A DNA stretch of 64,000 nucleotides from Chrysogorgia sp. JL179-B06 (lineage: Eukaryota > Cnidaria > Anthozoa > Scleralcyonacea > Chrysogorgiidae): contig JAYKKM010000208.1 in assembly GCA_035772405.1 (NCBI GenBank), positions 637,064 to 701,063 of the forward strand, in the 5' to 3' direction. The notes below the pieces were generated by a model. The model worked only from the letters and a program-made list of their open reading frames with translations. It was not told the DNA's origin and made no database searches. The position numbers were made by a program, and so were the translations under genes. Numbering within the stretch: the first letter of the stretch is position 1; each line of letters begins with the position of its first letter. Of this stretch, positions 11,056 to 21,706 are shown one piece after another.

Positions 11056-11522
11056 GAACCCACCCAAAAAAAAACTAGGTCCCAAGGACAGTGCAAAGTT
11101 TTATAGAATTATGTATCATATTAAATAAAACACTAGTAGCATAACGCATGACACAAATTAAGTTTAATGCTATGCAGGATTAAAGATTGCTTGCTTATAA
11201 AGCTGCAGGTTGATAAAGGTGATAAGTTGGACAGAAAATTATGACAACTACTGTATGTCTATGGATAAAATTTCACGGGCTAATGCCCTATGATTATTGG
11301 GAATAAACACAACATCCTAATAAGAAATATTGCTGCATAATTATGAAAATAAATTAAATGACGATGAACAATAAATATTATAAAAGTACATTTTAGTATC
11401 CAGACAAGAAAGAAACAACAGAAAATAATGCTAGTCCAGTGTTTTGATGACGTTAAATTAAGCGAAGTACAAAGAACAAGAAATACAAGATTGATTTTGT
11501 AATAAAAAGTGCCATATAATGG
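11056..11522. other. No gene recognised
   Basis: AT-rich. The only open frame (minus strand, about 99 codons, hydrophobic) has no recognised family. Confidence 0.35.
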
Positions 11523-11655
11523 ACTACTCAATAACCTTGGCTGTTTGGTCTTTACAGTAAAATACCAAACCTTGGCCACTATTGCTCGGCCAATACAGCA
11601 AGATCTCGGTTAGATATTTTACCATAAAGACCTCAGTCTTGGTCATTAAGTAGTT
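11523..11655. repeat. Imperfect hairpin repeat
   Basis: The left arm ACTACTCAATAACCTTGG...CAGTAAAATACC pairs with the right arm ending ACCAT...CTTGGTCATTAAGTAGTT. Order and motifs (TTATTAACC-like edge, CTGTAC/TTTACAGTAAA core) resemble the sharper hairpin at 14499-14597, so the two are likely old and young copies of one family. Confidence 0.6.
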
Positions 11656-12835
11656 AATATTAAAATTATTGTTTACGTGCCAAAAATCTCATCCCTCGAT
11701 CTTTAAAAAAAAAACAAATTCCCTGTCTCAGAAAAAGTCAATCAGTCAATATCCCATCATTGATAGCCTGATATTTACATCACAAAAATTAATATCTCTA
11801 GTGAAGGAACATGGGCTAATATAATTATTCAGGCAGTTTCAAATGCTCTTAATTTTGTCAATTCATATTATTGGAACAGCACCAAATTTCTCCAAGGCTA
11901 CAATTATACAGCCAATAAATGGCCAAGGAACAAAATTATGTTTCAACAACAGAAATGAATCAATCTAACAGTAAACAGTGTAACACTGTGTTTACAGTAT
12001 GTGCACAACAGCCCCAAAAATATAATAGTCGCGACAATACAAAACAAAGTAATACGGTACTCGTATTAGTGCGGTACTCGTATTAGTGCTGACTGCTGAA
12101 CAGCTCAATACCCAAAACATATCTACAATTGTATTTCTAAAATGAATATACAATAAAAATTTCAAATAATCAAATGCTGTCATACTTAAATATAAACACG
12201 AAGTAAATACCGAAACTACAGACCGCTTTACAAAAGTGCAGGAGTCTAATTTCTAACAAAATAATCTCGCAGGTTATTCTGTATCCATTGTGTTACATTA
12301 TAAAAAGGCAGAGACTCGCTACGCTCACCTGTCGGCTGTCCGGACGGTTGAAATGCTGAATCATGACACAACGTGATATAAATATCCTGAATATCAGACC
12401 TTTATTTTATATCCAGGCTCGTCTTCACCTAACAGACAACCAGTCCTTTATCCTACATCATATTTAATACTGTAAGTCCACAAAATCCCTGTTTTGAGAA
12501 GAATATATCGCTCCTTGGGTCGGCCATTTCGATAAATCGAAATTTCAGCTCGCGCGTGCGCAGTAGCATGTTAACATAAAACCGGGGGACTCATCTTATA
12601 TATTCGAGACATATTTAAAGTAAATTGAAGTCAAAACACCACGAAATAATAATGTTGCCACCCCCCGGATGTTAACACGGTCACTCACTCGCTCACTATA
12701 TATATATATATATCATCACAATACTCATCACAATACTGCAAAGTTTAAAAAACTTTGCACTAATAATGAAGCCGAATTTAAGACTCGTGCTACAATATAA
12801 AAGATACAGTACCTTGTCATTAATAGACAGAAACC
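11656..12835. other. No gene recognised
   Basis: AT-rich intron-like sequence with no recognisable coding block. It includes a short (AT)n near 12698-12713 and a two-copy CATCACAATACT repeat after it. Confidence 0.4.
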
Positions 12836-13270
12836 TTTATGTTTTATTGTCTTATTTCGAAGAACTTTTAAAATGATAAAGTAACTTCTTTTGAAGATTT
12901 TCACTTCTTCGCTTTCTTTGTGACATATATCAGTTTGTTTGATATGCAAATGTCTTGAATTTCGTCACACATGCATAATGAGTTATCAGAGAATGTTATA
13001 TATCTTTGCGTTCACTGAAAACACTGAAGTGTGAATAACACGCGTGTGCGTTTCTCCCACAACACCAAACTTCTTGATTTTAAAGGATTTCGTTCGAGAA
13101 TGAAAGAGATACACACATTTCTCCAACGAAATTCCAGACATTTGCATATCAAACAAACTGATATATCTCAAAAAGAAAGCAAAGAATCGGAAATCTTCAA
13201 AAGAAGTTACTTTATCATTTTAAAAGTTCTTCCAAACAAGACAATAAAACATTTTGAGGTTAGGGGCACT
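12836..13270. mobile_element. Foldback MITE, TTAA family (copy 2, left end lost)
   Basis: It is nearly identical to 7340-7809 through most of its length. The right end is complete (GAGGTTAGGGGCACT followed by TTAA at 13271-13274). The left end starts inside the arm at TGTTTTATTGTC, so about 20 terminal bases are missing. Confidence 0.8.
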
Positions 13271-13278
13271 TTAAGCCG

Positions 13279-13898
13279 TTTAAGGTGATTCCTCAGTTTT
13301 GCATTGCACACCTTTACTGCGCACATCCAATAATCAGTGTTTTTATGGCCATTATGCAACACTTTCAAAAAATTCCGACCATTTTAGGACAATTTAGTGC
13401 CAAATCTAACAATGGCCGCTTATCTACTGGCAGGGAAGAGTTATTGAGGACTAAATCAATGTTTTCAGAGAACGGTTACACAAGAGTCTAGCTAGGGCTC
13501 CTGTGCAAATAGGTTTCTAAACTACTTGATAATGCCGGTTTAAAGCCATAGTTCTTAAAGAAGGTCGGTGACCATATTTTTTTCCTTAGTAATTCTTCCC
13601 TTCTACCACTTTTACGTGTTATAACAGAAACTTAGAGAAAAATAATTTCTACAACTTACAATATTTTACATTTTTGATGAATGTTTCTTCAAATAACATG
13701 TCAAAGAATATGGGAAACGACCTTTCTTTATCATAATAAACCATGTTTTCTTGTATAAAATTACTAGTTGCGAAAAATAAAAAAATTATCTTTGTCAAAA
13801 GGTTCAAGAAAAAGTTGTGCAGTGCGGTCAATAACTTTAAGACTGGGAAGTTTCAGCACATTTTTATTTCGGAAATAATTACTGAGGAATTACTTTAA
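13279..13898. mobile_element. MITE-like element with GGTGATTCCTCAGT ends
   Basis: The left end TTTAAGGTGATTCCTCAGT and the right end ACTGAGGAATTACTTTAA are imperfect inverted repeats. No coding capacity is recognised inside. It lies directly after the TTAA-MITE copy 2. Confidence 0.55.
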
Positions 13899-14498
13899 GG
13901 CAGCTTTGAGGATACGACAGTAGCAGTCGAGAAAACAATCGGACAGAACCGGTTTCACTTCTGCTGCCCCCACGAGCAACGCGCGATCACTTCTCGAATA
14001 CCTAGCGAATCTTGTCGACATCTGACGATAGCTGTCGAGTATGACGTAACGAGGTCCATGACACTCGAGCACTCAAGCAAGATCACGCCGATAATATAGT
14101 GGCTATAGACAGGTCAGTGTAGTAATCTCCATTATTATATGGCTAAGAAAGATGGCGCACGCTGATTAGTTCGTGAGAGGTCCGGAAATACGCTTTTTTC
14201 TGGACCTGTAAGTTTTGGCGGGAACATTTCTGAGTTGATTTAGATGAAAACAAAAGAGGATTTGAGCATTGCAACGAAAAAGTTCGAACAATAACATGTG
14301 CGGAACATTAGTGCTGCTTTTCTTGAAAGCTGTTTATCTATAAGTGAAGAAAATGAATGCCTAACGACCAGTGACGCGTGTAAACATGAAGCGAAATCAA
14401 CAAGCTCAGAGGTACAGTAAGGTAAACGGCAACATCTGAAGACAAACACAACGTTAAAAACAGAGAACAAAATGAACCAAAAGCCATATAATAAATGT
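13899..14498. other. No gene recognised; likely SEC11 intron
   Basis: It lies downstream of SEC11 exon 3 on the minus strand. I searched by eye for the next SEC11 exon (KGDNNAVDDRG-type motif) and did not find it here or further left. Confidence 0.4.
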
Positions 14499-14597
14499 CT
14501 TATTAACCTCGTTTGCTTCGTCTGTACGGTAAAGTATTTGCCTTCGAAAACCTCAGGCAAATACTTTACCGTACAGACCTCGCACTCGGTTAATAAG
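14499..14597. repeat. Near-perfect hairpin repeat
   Basis: The arms read CTTATTAACC...GTACGGTAAAGTATTTGCCT and AGGCAAATACTTTACCGTAC...GGTTAATAAG, with a loop of about 15 nt. It is a compact foldback unit of about 100 bp in the SEC11 intron, 68 bp downstream of exon 3 on the minus strand. Confidence 0.8.
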
Positions 14598-14664
14598 TCT
14601 TTAATATACAGTAAACAACCTATCAGTTCTAAGAATATAAGAAATTTCTATTCATTTTGCTTAC

Positions 14665-14814
14665 TTTTCATGAAGTTTTATCACTCTATGTACAATTGGT
14701 ATTTCTCTTCCTTTTATTTTGAAAACAACTATTTCACCAACTCGGATAGGGTCCTCTTTGTAACTTGTGAGAAATAAGAGATCTCCACGTTGAAATGCAG
14801 GCTCCATGCTTCCA
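14665..14814 (-). CDS. SEC11A: SEC11 (signal peptidase complex catalytic subunit), exon 3
   Basis: The minus-strand exon reads [15 protein letters not shown], then [12 protein letters not shown] and [15 protein letters not shown], which matches the catalytic segment of eukaryotic SEC11. SEC11 is an ER-membrane serine protease of the S26B family that removes signal peptides. The nucleophile is the Ser in GSM(E)P, and the His of IVHRV is the second catalytic residue. The remaining Asp would be in the next exon, which was not found. The 3' border is a perfect donor (AA|GTAAGC). The 5' border is odd: the phase of exon 2 (ends CTA AG) requires the exon to begin T GGA AGC at 14814, but the preceding intron bases are TG, not AG. 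The next AG is six bases into the exon and would keep the frame while dropping two residues. The exon is 150 nt with no stops. Exon 2 lies about 14.3 kb away (copy A). Confidence 0.88.
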
Positions 14815-14878
14815 CAAGATATTTGAATAATAATAATTGTTAATACCACAGATAGATTGTAAAGTGGTATGTATAGTA

Positions 14879-14984
14879 GTTAAAACATGAGCGGCCGATG
14901 TTTATGGGCAATTAATTACATGAATGGCGAGCCCCAGGCGAGCCGTTGTAACTGCCCATAAACATCGACCGCGAATGTTTTAAC
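14879..14984. repeat. Near-perfect hairpin repeat
   Basis: The arms GTTAAAACAT...GATGTTTATGGGCA and TGCCCATAAACATC...ATGTTTTAAC flank a CG-rich centre (CGAGCCCCAGGCGAGCCG). It is about 106 bp and sits only 65 bp upstream of the exon 3 splice site, in the SEC11 intron. Confidence 0.8.
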
Positions 14985-14994
14985 GAACTTGTAA

Positions 14995-16115
14995 AATAAA
15001 TGGAATATCAATATATACTTTGTTTGGAAGTTGTAGAAACGGTACAAACAAATTATTTTAACTCTAAAAAAGCTCAATTTAACTTTGATAAAACATTGAG
15101 GAAATACTCCTGAGGACAAAGATGAATTGATGTCAGTAATTGGGGCAGCTAACACGTCAAGAGATTCCTTTATCATGCAGATGTGTAGGTACAGGATCTA
15201 AGGCACAGGACTTAGACGAGTACTGTTTGATAGTGTTACAGACAAAGCTTTTAGATACAGTAGTAAATTCACTGAGTGAGCTTTTACAACAAGGAGAGTC
15301 AACTGCTATAGATAGCTTCTTAACTGACTCATGCAGTGTACTAGTAAGTTTATCTCGAAGTAAGTGAATCTTAGATGAAAAATAACAACTATAAAAGCAT
15401 CAGCCAGGTCATACGAAGAATCATGTGATGGCAATAAAGGAATAGATTTTACTCGGAACATGCCCTCAATCATGTGAAATAGCTGATTCTGATCAGAGTT
15501 ACACAGTATCTTAGCCTTATAATATTATGTTTTAGCAAAATCAATTGCCTTTGCGTATATACGACATTGTTCCTTGTACAATTGATGATGAACCTGAAGG
15601 CGTGTAGAGAGAAATTTACGCTCAAACTGTCGTTTTTATTTCTTCATAACTCTTAAGCTATCATTAAACCATGGAGTATTTGGGCGAAGGGTAATTGAGC
15701 GTGTCCGTTTGGGTGCGTGTTTGTCCAAAAGCTCAAATACACAATTGAACTGTTCAGTAGCAGTGTTGACATCAGATACGGATGAACAAATTAATTGCAA
15801 GTCAAGGATATCTTTTCGCCATGTCTGTAAGTCTATACGACGTAAATCTCGATGATTAATAACTTTTTTAGAGGATCTGGGTCTCGGAAAATCCATGCTG
15901 CAAACAACAGCACTGTGATCTGAAGGTAAATCAGAGACGATCTCCACGGTTAGTAGACAGCAAACTATCCTCCTGACGATCAATAATAAGGTCCAGTGTG
16001 TGGCCACAGTGATGTCATACCAGTAACTCTTTGCTGTAAACCTGCTGAATCCAGGAGTTCCGTAAACTTACTAGCATCATCATCATTAACAACATCCATA
16101 TGGAAATTGAAATCC
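14995..16115 (-). pseudogene. LINE fragment: AP-endonuclease end plus linker to RT
   Basis: On the minus strand, from 16115 downwards, it reads GDFNFHMD, a KFTELLDSAGLQ block, then LPSDHSAVVC, which are the later motifs of the apurinic-type endonuclease domain of CR1-like LINEs. DKHAPKRTRSITLRP, RKFERKFLSTRLQ and NQLFHMIEGMFRVKS follow, ending with SGVFPQCFIKVKL at the start of the RT. Frames change several times and stops are present. The piece lacks both element ends. It lies in SEC11 intron 2, in the same strand sense as the gene. Confidence 0.75.
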
Positions 16116-16306
16116 CCAGCAATTAACAAATAACCCGAAAAAAAAATCATTCAAGAAAACGGATGTCGTAAGCTTGTTCTTACGAGAGTCGATGATATGG
16201 GAAGATCTATATATTCCATTGATGCAAGCGTAAAGATATCATTTTCAATAATTTTCAAGACATGATTGGTTCATCAACATCAAAGAAAAGAACAAACACA
16301 CTTTTC

Positions 16307-17128
16307 CAGGGCTCAAAATAACGGCCGGTCAACGGACAATGACCGGCCAAAAATGCCTCTTGACCGGTCACTTTTTTAGCTCACCGGTCATTTTGACCGG
16401 TCGACACATTTGTATATGCCTTCCGACACATTTGTATGCCTTCTCTTCGGCATATCTACTGAAATCTTGTCAGATAAAGACTGTATGTTTCATGGCGAGT
16501 ACGCAATTTCACTGTAAGTACGTCAAGTTACGTACGACAAAAACATTGTTTGTTCTTGTCCAAAACGTAAATATATGCTGGTTGCACTTGAAAAGTTTCG
16601 ATTTTGTTTCGGAAGAAGGAGGTGAGCAGAGTGACGACGAGGAAGCAATGGAGGAGGGTTGTGACGTCGAGGGTACAGACTCAGTCAAGCAAGATAACAC
16701 TTTGATAAGAGAGCTGGCTGAGTTGGAATGAAGAGTTTGTGCTGCTCTTGACTTAACTTTGAAAGTTAACATGGGCTCAATTTATACACAATTGACAATA
16801 ACACTTTGGTTTTTGTGAATTGGTAATACTTATTTAGGTAGGCGAGTCGTTTTAGGCTAAATATAGTAAGTGGGATGAAAAATTTAACTCCGTCAAAGAC
16901 TACCTGTATAATGAGTAAAGTTTATTACTCGATATTAAGATTATATCTAGAAAACAATAAAATTTTATTTACTTTAGACAACCACCTACTGTAATCAACG
17001 ATGATAACGTTGCCTGTTCACTTTTACAATGTGATTGATGACCGGTCAAAAACAGATCTTGACCGAGCTAAAATCAAGTTGACCGGTCATTTTGACCGGC
17101 GACCTAGCGGCCGTTATTTTGAGCCCTG
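16307..17128. mobile_element. hAT-type MITE (CAGGGCTCAAAATAACGG ends)
   Basis: The ends CAGGGCTCAAAATAACGGCC and GGCCGTTATTTTGAGCCCTG are inverted. Subterminal regions carry many GACCGGTCA palindromes. It interrupts a Penelope-like relic: the RT motif LVFNIVDFY begins just after its right end. The flanking 8-mers (CACTTTTC and CTTTCCTG) share only part, so a target duplication is not proven. The internal plus-strand frame (about 130 codons) with an acidic EEGGEQSDDEEA tail is not recognised. Confidence 0.75.
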
Positions 17129-17920
17129 CTTTCCTGGTGTTCAATATAGTCGACTTCTATACCCGTCCATTTCTGAATCGCTCGAAGCTCTCGCTAGATC
17201 ATGAAAATTTCAATCTGTTGCAAACGATATGTCATCTACATATCCACAGCTCTTTCTTTCCTGCACATATTAAATTCGCTTCGGCCGTCTTTAAATTTAC
17301 CCATGAATTTCAAAATAACAACAAATTATAGCTTTCTTGGATGTTTTAGTTCACAAAGATGATAATTGATTCCTGACAAGCATTCATCGAAAATCTACAT
17401 TTACAGGCCTTTACACACGTTTTGATTCTTTTAGCTCAACAAAACAAAATATTTCATTGGTCGGATAAGTTTTTGGAACAAGATCTCAGGAGTTAAAAAC
17501 CATTTTCTTAGAAAATGGATACGAAAATGGATACCTAGGCCCATTGCTTTATAAAATATTCATGTCTCGTCCTAATCTAGAACCTACTGTAGACATAACA
17601 AATGCCCAGTCTACTTAAAATTACCGTGGTTTAGTAAAATTTCCGAACAATTCGAGAAACAACTGAAAGTTACTATAGAAAATACTTTCTCGTGTAGCCA
17701 ATTAAGATGTACATGTATTTTCTCAACTAGGACAATTTTGCCGCCTACTCCGAAAGAAGTTTTACCTGCGTTTTCATCAAGCTCTGTAATATACGAATTT
17801 AAATGCGAGTGTGGTTCTCGCTGTGAAAGAAACAACACGTTCCTACTAACATACGCCGAAAAATCGTTCCGTTACGCCAACAGCCAAGAAGACAATGCCG
17901 TCAAGACACGGTGATTAACT
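17129..17920 (+). pseudogene. Penelope-like element, RT and degenerate GIY-YIG region
   Basis: It reads SFLVFNIVDFYTRP, later AFLDVLVHKDDN, then STFTGLYTRFDSFSSTKQN. These are the RT motifs of Penelope-like elements (the FDIVDFYPSI block and the FLDVLV...TFTGLYTRWDSFSP block). Further on, LPWFSKISEQFEKQL and SSSVIYEFKCECGSRC mark the linker and the start of the GIY-YIG endonuclease region, but the YIG part is lost. Several frameshifts and stops are present. Confidence 0.75.
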
Positions 17921-18186
17921 GTGATTCTGCCATTTCTCGACACCTATCAAATTCTCAATGTGCCAACTCTTACAATGACACTAATTTAGAATTCAGATTT
18001 TTTTAAGTGCTTCAGAATTTGTGTACATGTATAGTTGTATGTAACGTGTTTTAGTTGTTATAATTATGGGTAGTGCACTAATGACATTTAGTTGGTGACT
18101 TGAAAAAGTGCAGTGCTTTTAAATAAATTGTGAGAATGTAATGCTGTATATAAACCACAGGTTGGTTTTTCGAAGACGTTGCCAAG

Positions 18187-18387
18187 ATGGCGGCCGGTTG
18201 TTTGAAACTGAGCTCATCGAGATTTTTTATTTTTGTATTTATTGGTGCCTTTGCTTTACAGTTTAATCAATTTACAATTGGTGATACTGTCATAGAGTAC
18301 TGTGAGCATTATATTTCAGAACTAACTCCTGGAATAATTCCGAAAATTGCATATATTGATCGAATTTCTGGTCATGGTCGTGGTTAA
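18187..18387 (+). CDS. Short 5' frame of the CR1-like LINE
   Basis: A 66-codon ATG frame starts in ATGGCGGCCGG, has a hydrophobic segment (FFIFVFIGAFALQF), and stops 40 nt into the long frame. It could be a short ORF1-like leader, or the original N-terminus of the main protein separated by a single-base shift. I cannot decide between these from one copy. Confidence 0.4.
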   Translation: MAAGCLKLSSSRFFIFVFIGAFALQFNQFTIGDTVIEYCEHYISELTPGIIPKIAYIDRISGHGRG

Positions 18388-21300
18388 AGCATATTTGTCA
18401 ACTAGAATTCCATATTCAAGTAAATCAATGGGTACTTTCCAATTACAACGTTTAGCTTTATCAGGGGATGTGCATATCAATCCTGGTCCGTCAGTGAAGG
18501 AAAAGCCAAAATGCCCGACTTGTCAACGAACTATTGCTGTGAATCATCGTGCAGCTACCTGTGATTCGTGTAAGAAAATATTTCATATCAAATGTGGTGA
18601 AATAACAAGTAAGCAATACAGAGTATTAACATCAGCAGTATCAATTGTTAAATGGACTTGCCCGGCGTGTGCTTTGGCTAGTTTGGCTAGCTTGCCGTTT
18701 TCGACCTTGTCAGACGAAATGTTTAATAACTTGTTTTCAGACAAAACGGGATCGAACTCAGAGATCGATTATTCCCAGCTAATTAATAAGAGTGACTCTA
18801 ATTCAGCAGAGTTCACAGCCTCTGAATGGTTTAACACAAATATTAATAGCTATTACAAGAACAACTTAAAGATCGCTCATCTAAATATTAATAGCATTTA
18901 CGGGAAGATTGATGAAGTTATTGACTTGTTAAATGCTTGTGAGTTTGATGTGCTCGCTATTAGCGAAAGTAAAATTGACAACTCGGTATCAAGCTCATTA
19001 CTTCAACACCCAGAATATCGTATCATACGACGGGATAGGAAAAGAGGCGCTGGGGGAATACTTGTTTACATACGGTCAACTATCACCGCAGTTCGGCGAG
19101 TAAACCTTGAACCGGAAGGTGTAGAATCTATATGTCTTGATATCAAGGGCTGTGGAAACAGTTGGTTTATAGTGTGTGCTTGCTATCGTTCACCTGGAAA
19201 ATGTAAAATTTCGGATTTTATTCCATCGTGTGCTGATGCAGCTGAGCGTATGTATGCCAAACGTAAAGAAATTATATTTATTGGTGATTTTAATATGGAC
19301 ATGCTAATTGGACAAAATAACCCTCAACGTCCCAATCAAGATCTTTCTAACTTTATGGAGCAGCTTTGTCTAACAAATCTTATAACGAACCCTACTAGAG
19401 TGACAAAATCTACCAAGAGCCTGCTTGATGTCATATTAGTGTCTCATCCAGACAGGTTTATTACAAATGGTAATTTGCATTTGGGAATAAGTGACCATGA
19501 CTTAATATACGTTGTTAGAAAACAAAAACTTCCGAAAACAAAGGCTAAATCTATTGAATTCCGTTCAATAAAGAATTTAAATCATGCTGCTTTCAAAACC
19601 GATCTTGGGACAATCCCTTGGGATAGCTCATATATATTTGATAATGTGGATGACGTTTGGCATCATTGGGCAAGCTTATATTCATCTGTGCTTGACAAAC
19701 ATGCACCAGTGCAGAAAATACGCTTGAGAACTAATCAGTTACCTTGGATAAATCCAAATATTCAGAAACAAATGCGCCTTAGGAATCGTTTGTATAAGAA
19801 GTTTCGTCGATTTTCTACTGAAGCGAACTGGTTAAATTACAAAGTACAACGTAATAAAGTAACATCGTTAAAAAGGGATGCAGTTAAAAACTACTGTTCC
19901 GATGCGGCTTTATGCACATCGTCTCGTTCTGTCGGCCAATTTTGGAAAAAAATGAAACCTCTGCTACCGACAAGCAAATCTAGTGTTGACACTTCAGTAA
20001 TGAATCTATTGGAAGAAGGCAAAGTCGTAACTGAGCCTAGTGCTGTCTTTAATGATTATTTCTCTAAACCAGTTGTTGTGGACTCTATACTGAATATGTC
20101 TGAGCAGGATTTCATGAATCATATGAGTGTAAAGTCGATCACGAATCGTTGTTATGACTTTGACTTCTCTTTCCAACAAGTTAACACTGTTTATATTACT
20201 GATCTACTCTCAAATCTGAATGAAAGAAAATCCACTGGTCCTGATGGAATTTCTCCCAAGCTTCTGAGAATATCTGCTTCTGTTATCGCCGATCCGTTAG
20301 CAAACTTGTTTAACTATTGTATCACAAAATGTGCATGGCCAAGGGAATGGAAGTGTGGTGATGTTACTCCGGCTCATAAGAAAGAAGAGGTGACCAACAA
20401 GAAGAATTACAGGCCAATTACAATTTTGTCCGCAATACCAAAACTATTTGAGAAAGTTAAATTTGACCAGCTATATGAAAAATTTGCCCCAACATTCTCG
20501 GAAAACATGTCGGGTTTTCTCCGCGGTCATTCGTGTGCCACAGCTCTAGTTAAGTTGACAGATGATTGGCGTGATGCCCTTGATAAAAAGAATGATGTTG
20601 GTGTAGTGGCAATCGACTTATCAAAGGCATTTGATTCTATATGCCACAATTTATTACTGGCAAAATTAAAAGCATACGGCCTTCAAGACTCGGCCCTGCA
20701 ATTGATGCGTTCATACTTGCAACATCGTAAACAAAGAGTAAAATGTAATGGCGTATACTCTGACTGGCTACCTATTCGTTGCGGTGTTCCACAAGGAAGC
20801 CTACTGGGACCATTATTATTTAACATCTTTGTAAACGATGTGAATTATACAGTTGGAAATTCATCCCTTCGATTGTATGCTGACGATACCACCCAATATG
20901 CCCATGATACTAGCCCAGCTATTCTTGAATATACCCTTAATCAGGATATTTGTACACTATCTGCCTGGTTTAATGCTAACTATCTCCATATTAATGGTGA
21001 AAAAACTCAAGCAATGATACTGGGAAAGTCTCAATATAGTTATGATTTGAAAGTTGACAATCAAACTATCAAAACCGAAGATACTCTGAAAATTCTGGGA
21101 GTAACATTAGACGAAGAGCTGAATTTTAAACCTTATATCAAGGATACTCTTAGGAAAGCGTTTGCCAAGATTGCTGCCCTACGACGACTGAAACGTATGG
21201 TGCCAAAAGAAACATTAATTAAGCTATATAAGGCTTATGTTTTACCGCATCTTGAATACTGTAGCCCATTGCTTTTAGGCATTAGTAAAACACTTAAAAA

Positions 21301-21706
21301 TAAATTAGAAAACGCTAATTATTATGGCTTACGTACATTGATGAAATTAGGAAGAAATGTGAGTTATGAATCGGTTTTGAATTTAGCAACTATGCGCTCG
21401 CTTGAACATAGGAGAGTCGAGCAGTCATTAATAATATTCTATAAAAGTTTCAAGCAAAATGGCCCTACCTATATTTCTAATTTATTTAAACTTCGTAATA
21501 CTCCATATGCTTTAAGAGGTAGTGGGCATAATGTGGTACAGGATGTGTATAACAGTCGTTATTTGCATAATTCCTATAAGTATATTATTTCCCATATCTG
21601 GAATCAGTTACCACTTTCTGCCAAGTCATCTACCTCATTATTTGAATTTAGAAACCAGATTCACCAATCTGATTTACTTGGCTGTCAATGTTATGCATGC
21701 ATTTAG
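18347..21706 (+). CDS. CR1-like LINE polyprotein: PHD finger, AP endonuclease, reverse transcriptase
   Basis: The frame has 1,119 codons with no stop. The first in-frame ATG is a little inside (near 18374; another at 18428), because the frame opens with TTG. Residues about 56-108 form a C4HC3 PHD-type finger (C56, C59, C72, C75, H80, C83, C105, C108). Residues about 174-390 are an apurinic-type endonuclease (LKIAHLNINSI, AISESKID, GDFNMD at 313, SDHDLI at 382). The RT spans about 624-900 with STGPDGISPKLL, NYRPITILSAIPKLFEKV, AIDLSKAFD (D757), GVPQGSLLGPLLFNIFVNDV and YADDT (D846, D847). The C-terminal tail has YALRGSG and IWNQLP. All catalytic residues I can see are present. The protein nicks target DNA and copies its own RNA. 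The clade (CR1, Rex1 or L2) needs a tree. Confidence 0.92.
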   Translation: MHILIEFLVMVVVKAYLSTRIPYSSKSMGTFQLQRLALSGDVHINPGPSVKEKPKCPTCQRTIAVNHRAATCDSCKKIFHIKCGEITSKQYRVLTSAVSIVKWTCPACALASLASLPFSTLSDEMFNNLFSDKTGSNSEIDYSQLINKSDSNSAEFTASEWFNTNINSYYKNNLKIAHLNINSIYGKIDEVIDLLNACEFDVLAISESKIDNSVSSSLLQHPEYRIIRRDRKRGAGGILVYIRSTITAVRRVNLEPEGVESICLDIKGCGNSWFIVCACYRSPGKCKISDFIPSCADAAERMYAKRKEIIFIGDFNMDMLIGQNNPQRPNQDLSNFMEQLCLTNLITNPTRVTKSTKSLLDVILVSHPDRFITNGNLHLGISDHDLIYVVRKQKLPKTKAKSIEFRSIKNLNHAAFKTDLGTIPWDSSYIFDNVDDVWHHWASLYSSVLDKHAPVQKIRLRTNQLPWINPNIQKQMRLRNRLYKKFRRFSTEANWLNYKVQRNKVTSLKRDAVKNYCSDAALCTSSRSVGQFWKKMKPLLPTSKSSVDTSVMNLLEEGKVVTEPSAVFNDYFSKPVVVDSILNMSEQDFMNHMSVKSITNRCYDFDFSFQQVNTVYITDLLSNLNERKSTGPDGISPKLLRISASVIADPLANLFNYCITKCAWPREWKCGDVTPAHKKEEVTNKKNYRPITILSAIPKLFEKVKFDQLYEKFAPTFSENMSGFLRGHSCATALVKLTDDWRDALDKKNDVGVVAIDLSKAFDSICHNLLLAKLKAYGLQDSALQLMRSYLQHRKQRVKCNGVYSDWLPIRCGVPQGSLLGPLLFNIFVNDVNYTVGNSSLRLYADDTTQYAHDTSPAILEYTLNQDICTLSAWFNANYLHINGEKTQAMILGKSQYSYDLKVDNQTIKTEDTLKILGVTLDEELNFKPYIKDTLRKAFAKIAALRRLKRMVPKETLIKLYKAYVLPHLEYCSPLLLGISKTLKNKLENANYYGLRTLMKLGRNVSYESVLNLATMRSLEHRRVEQSLIIFYKSFKQNGPTYISNLFKLRNTPYALRGSGHNVVQDVYNSRYLHNSYKYIISHIWNQLPLSAKSSTSLFEFRNQIHQSDLLGCQCYACI

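Noticed and set aside
1..14660. Search for SEC11 exon 4 (KGDNNAVDDRG region)
   Set aside because: No convincing match on the minus strand by eye. The exon probably lies left of this window, so none is reported.
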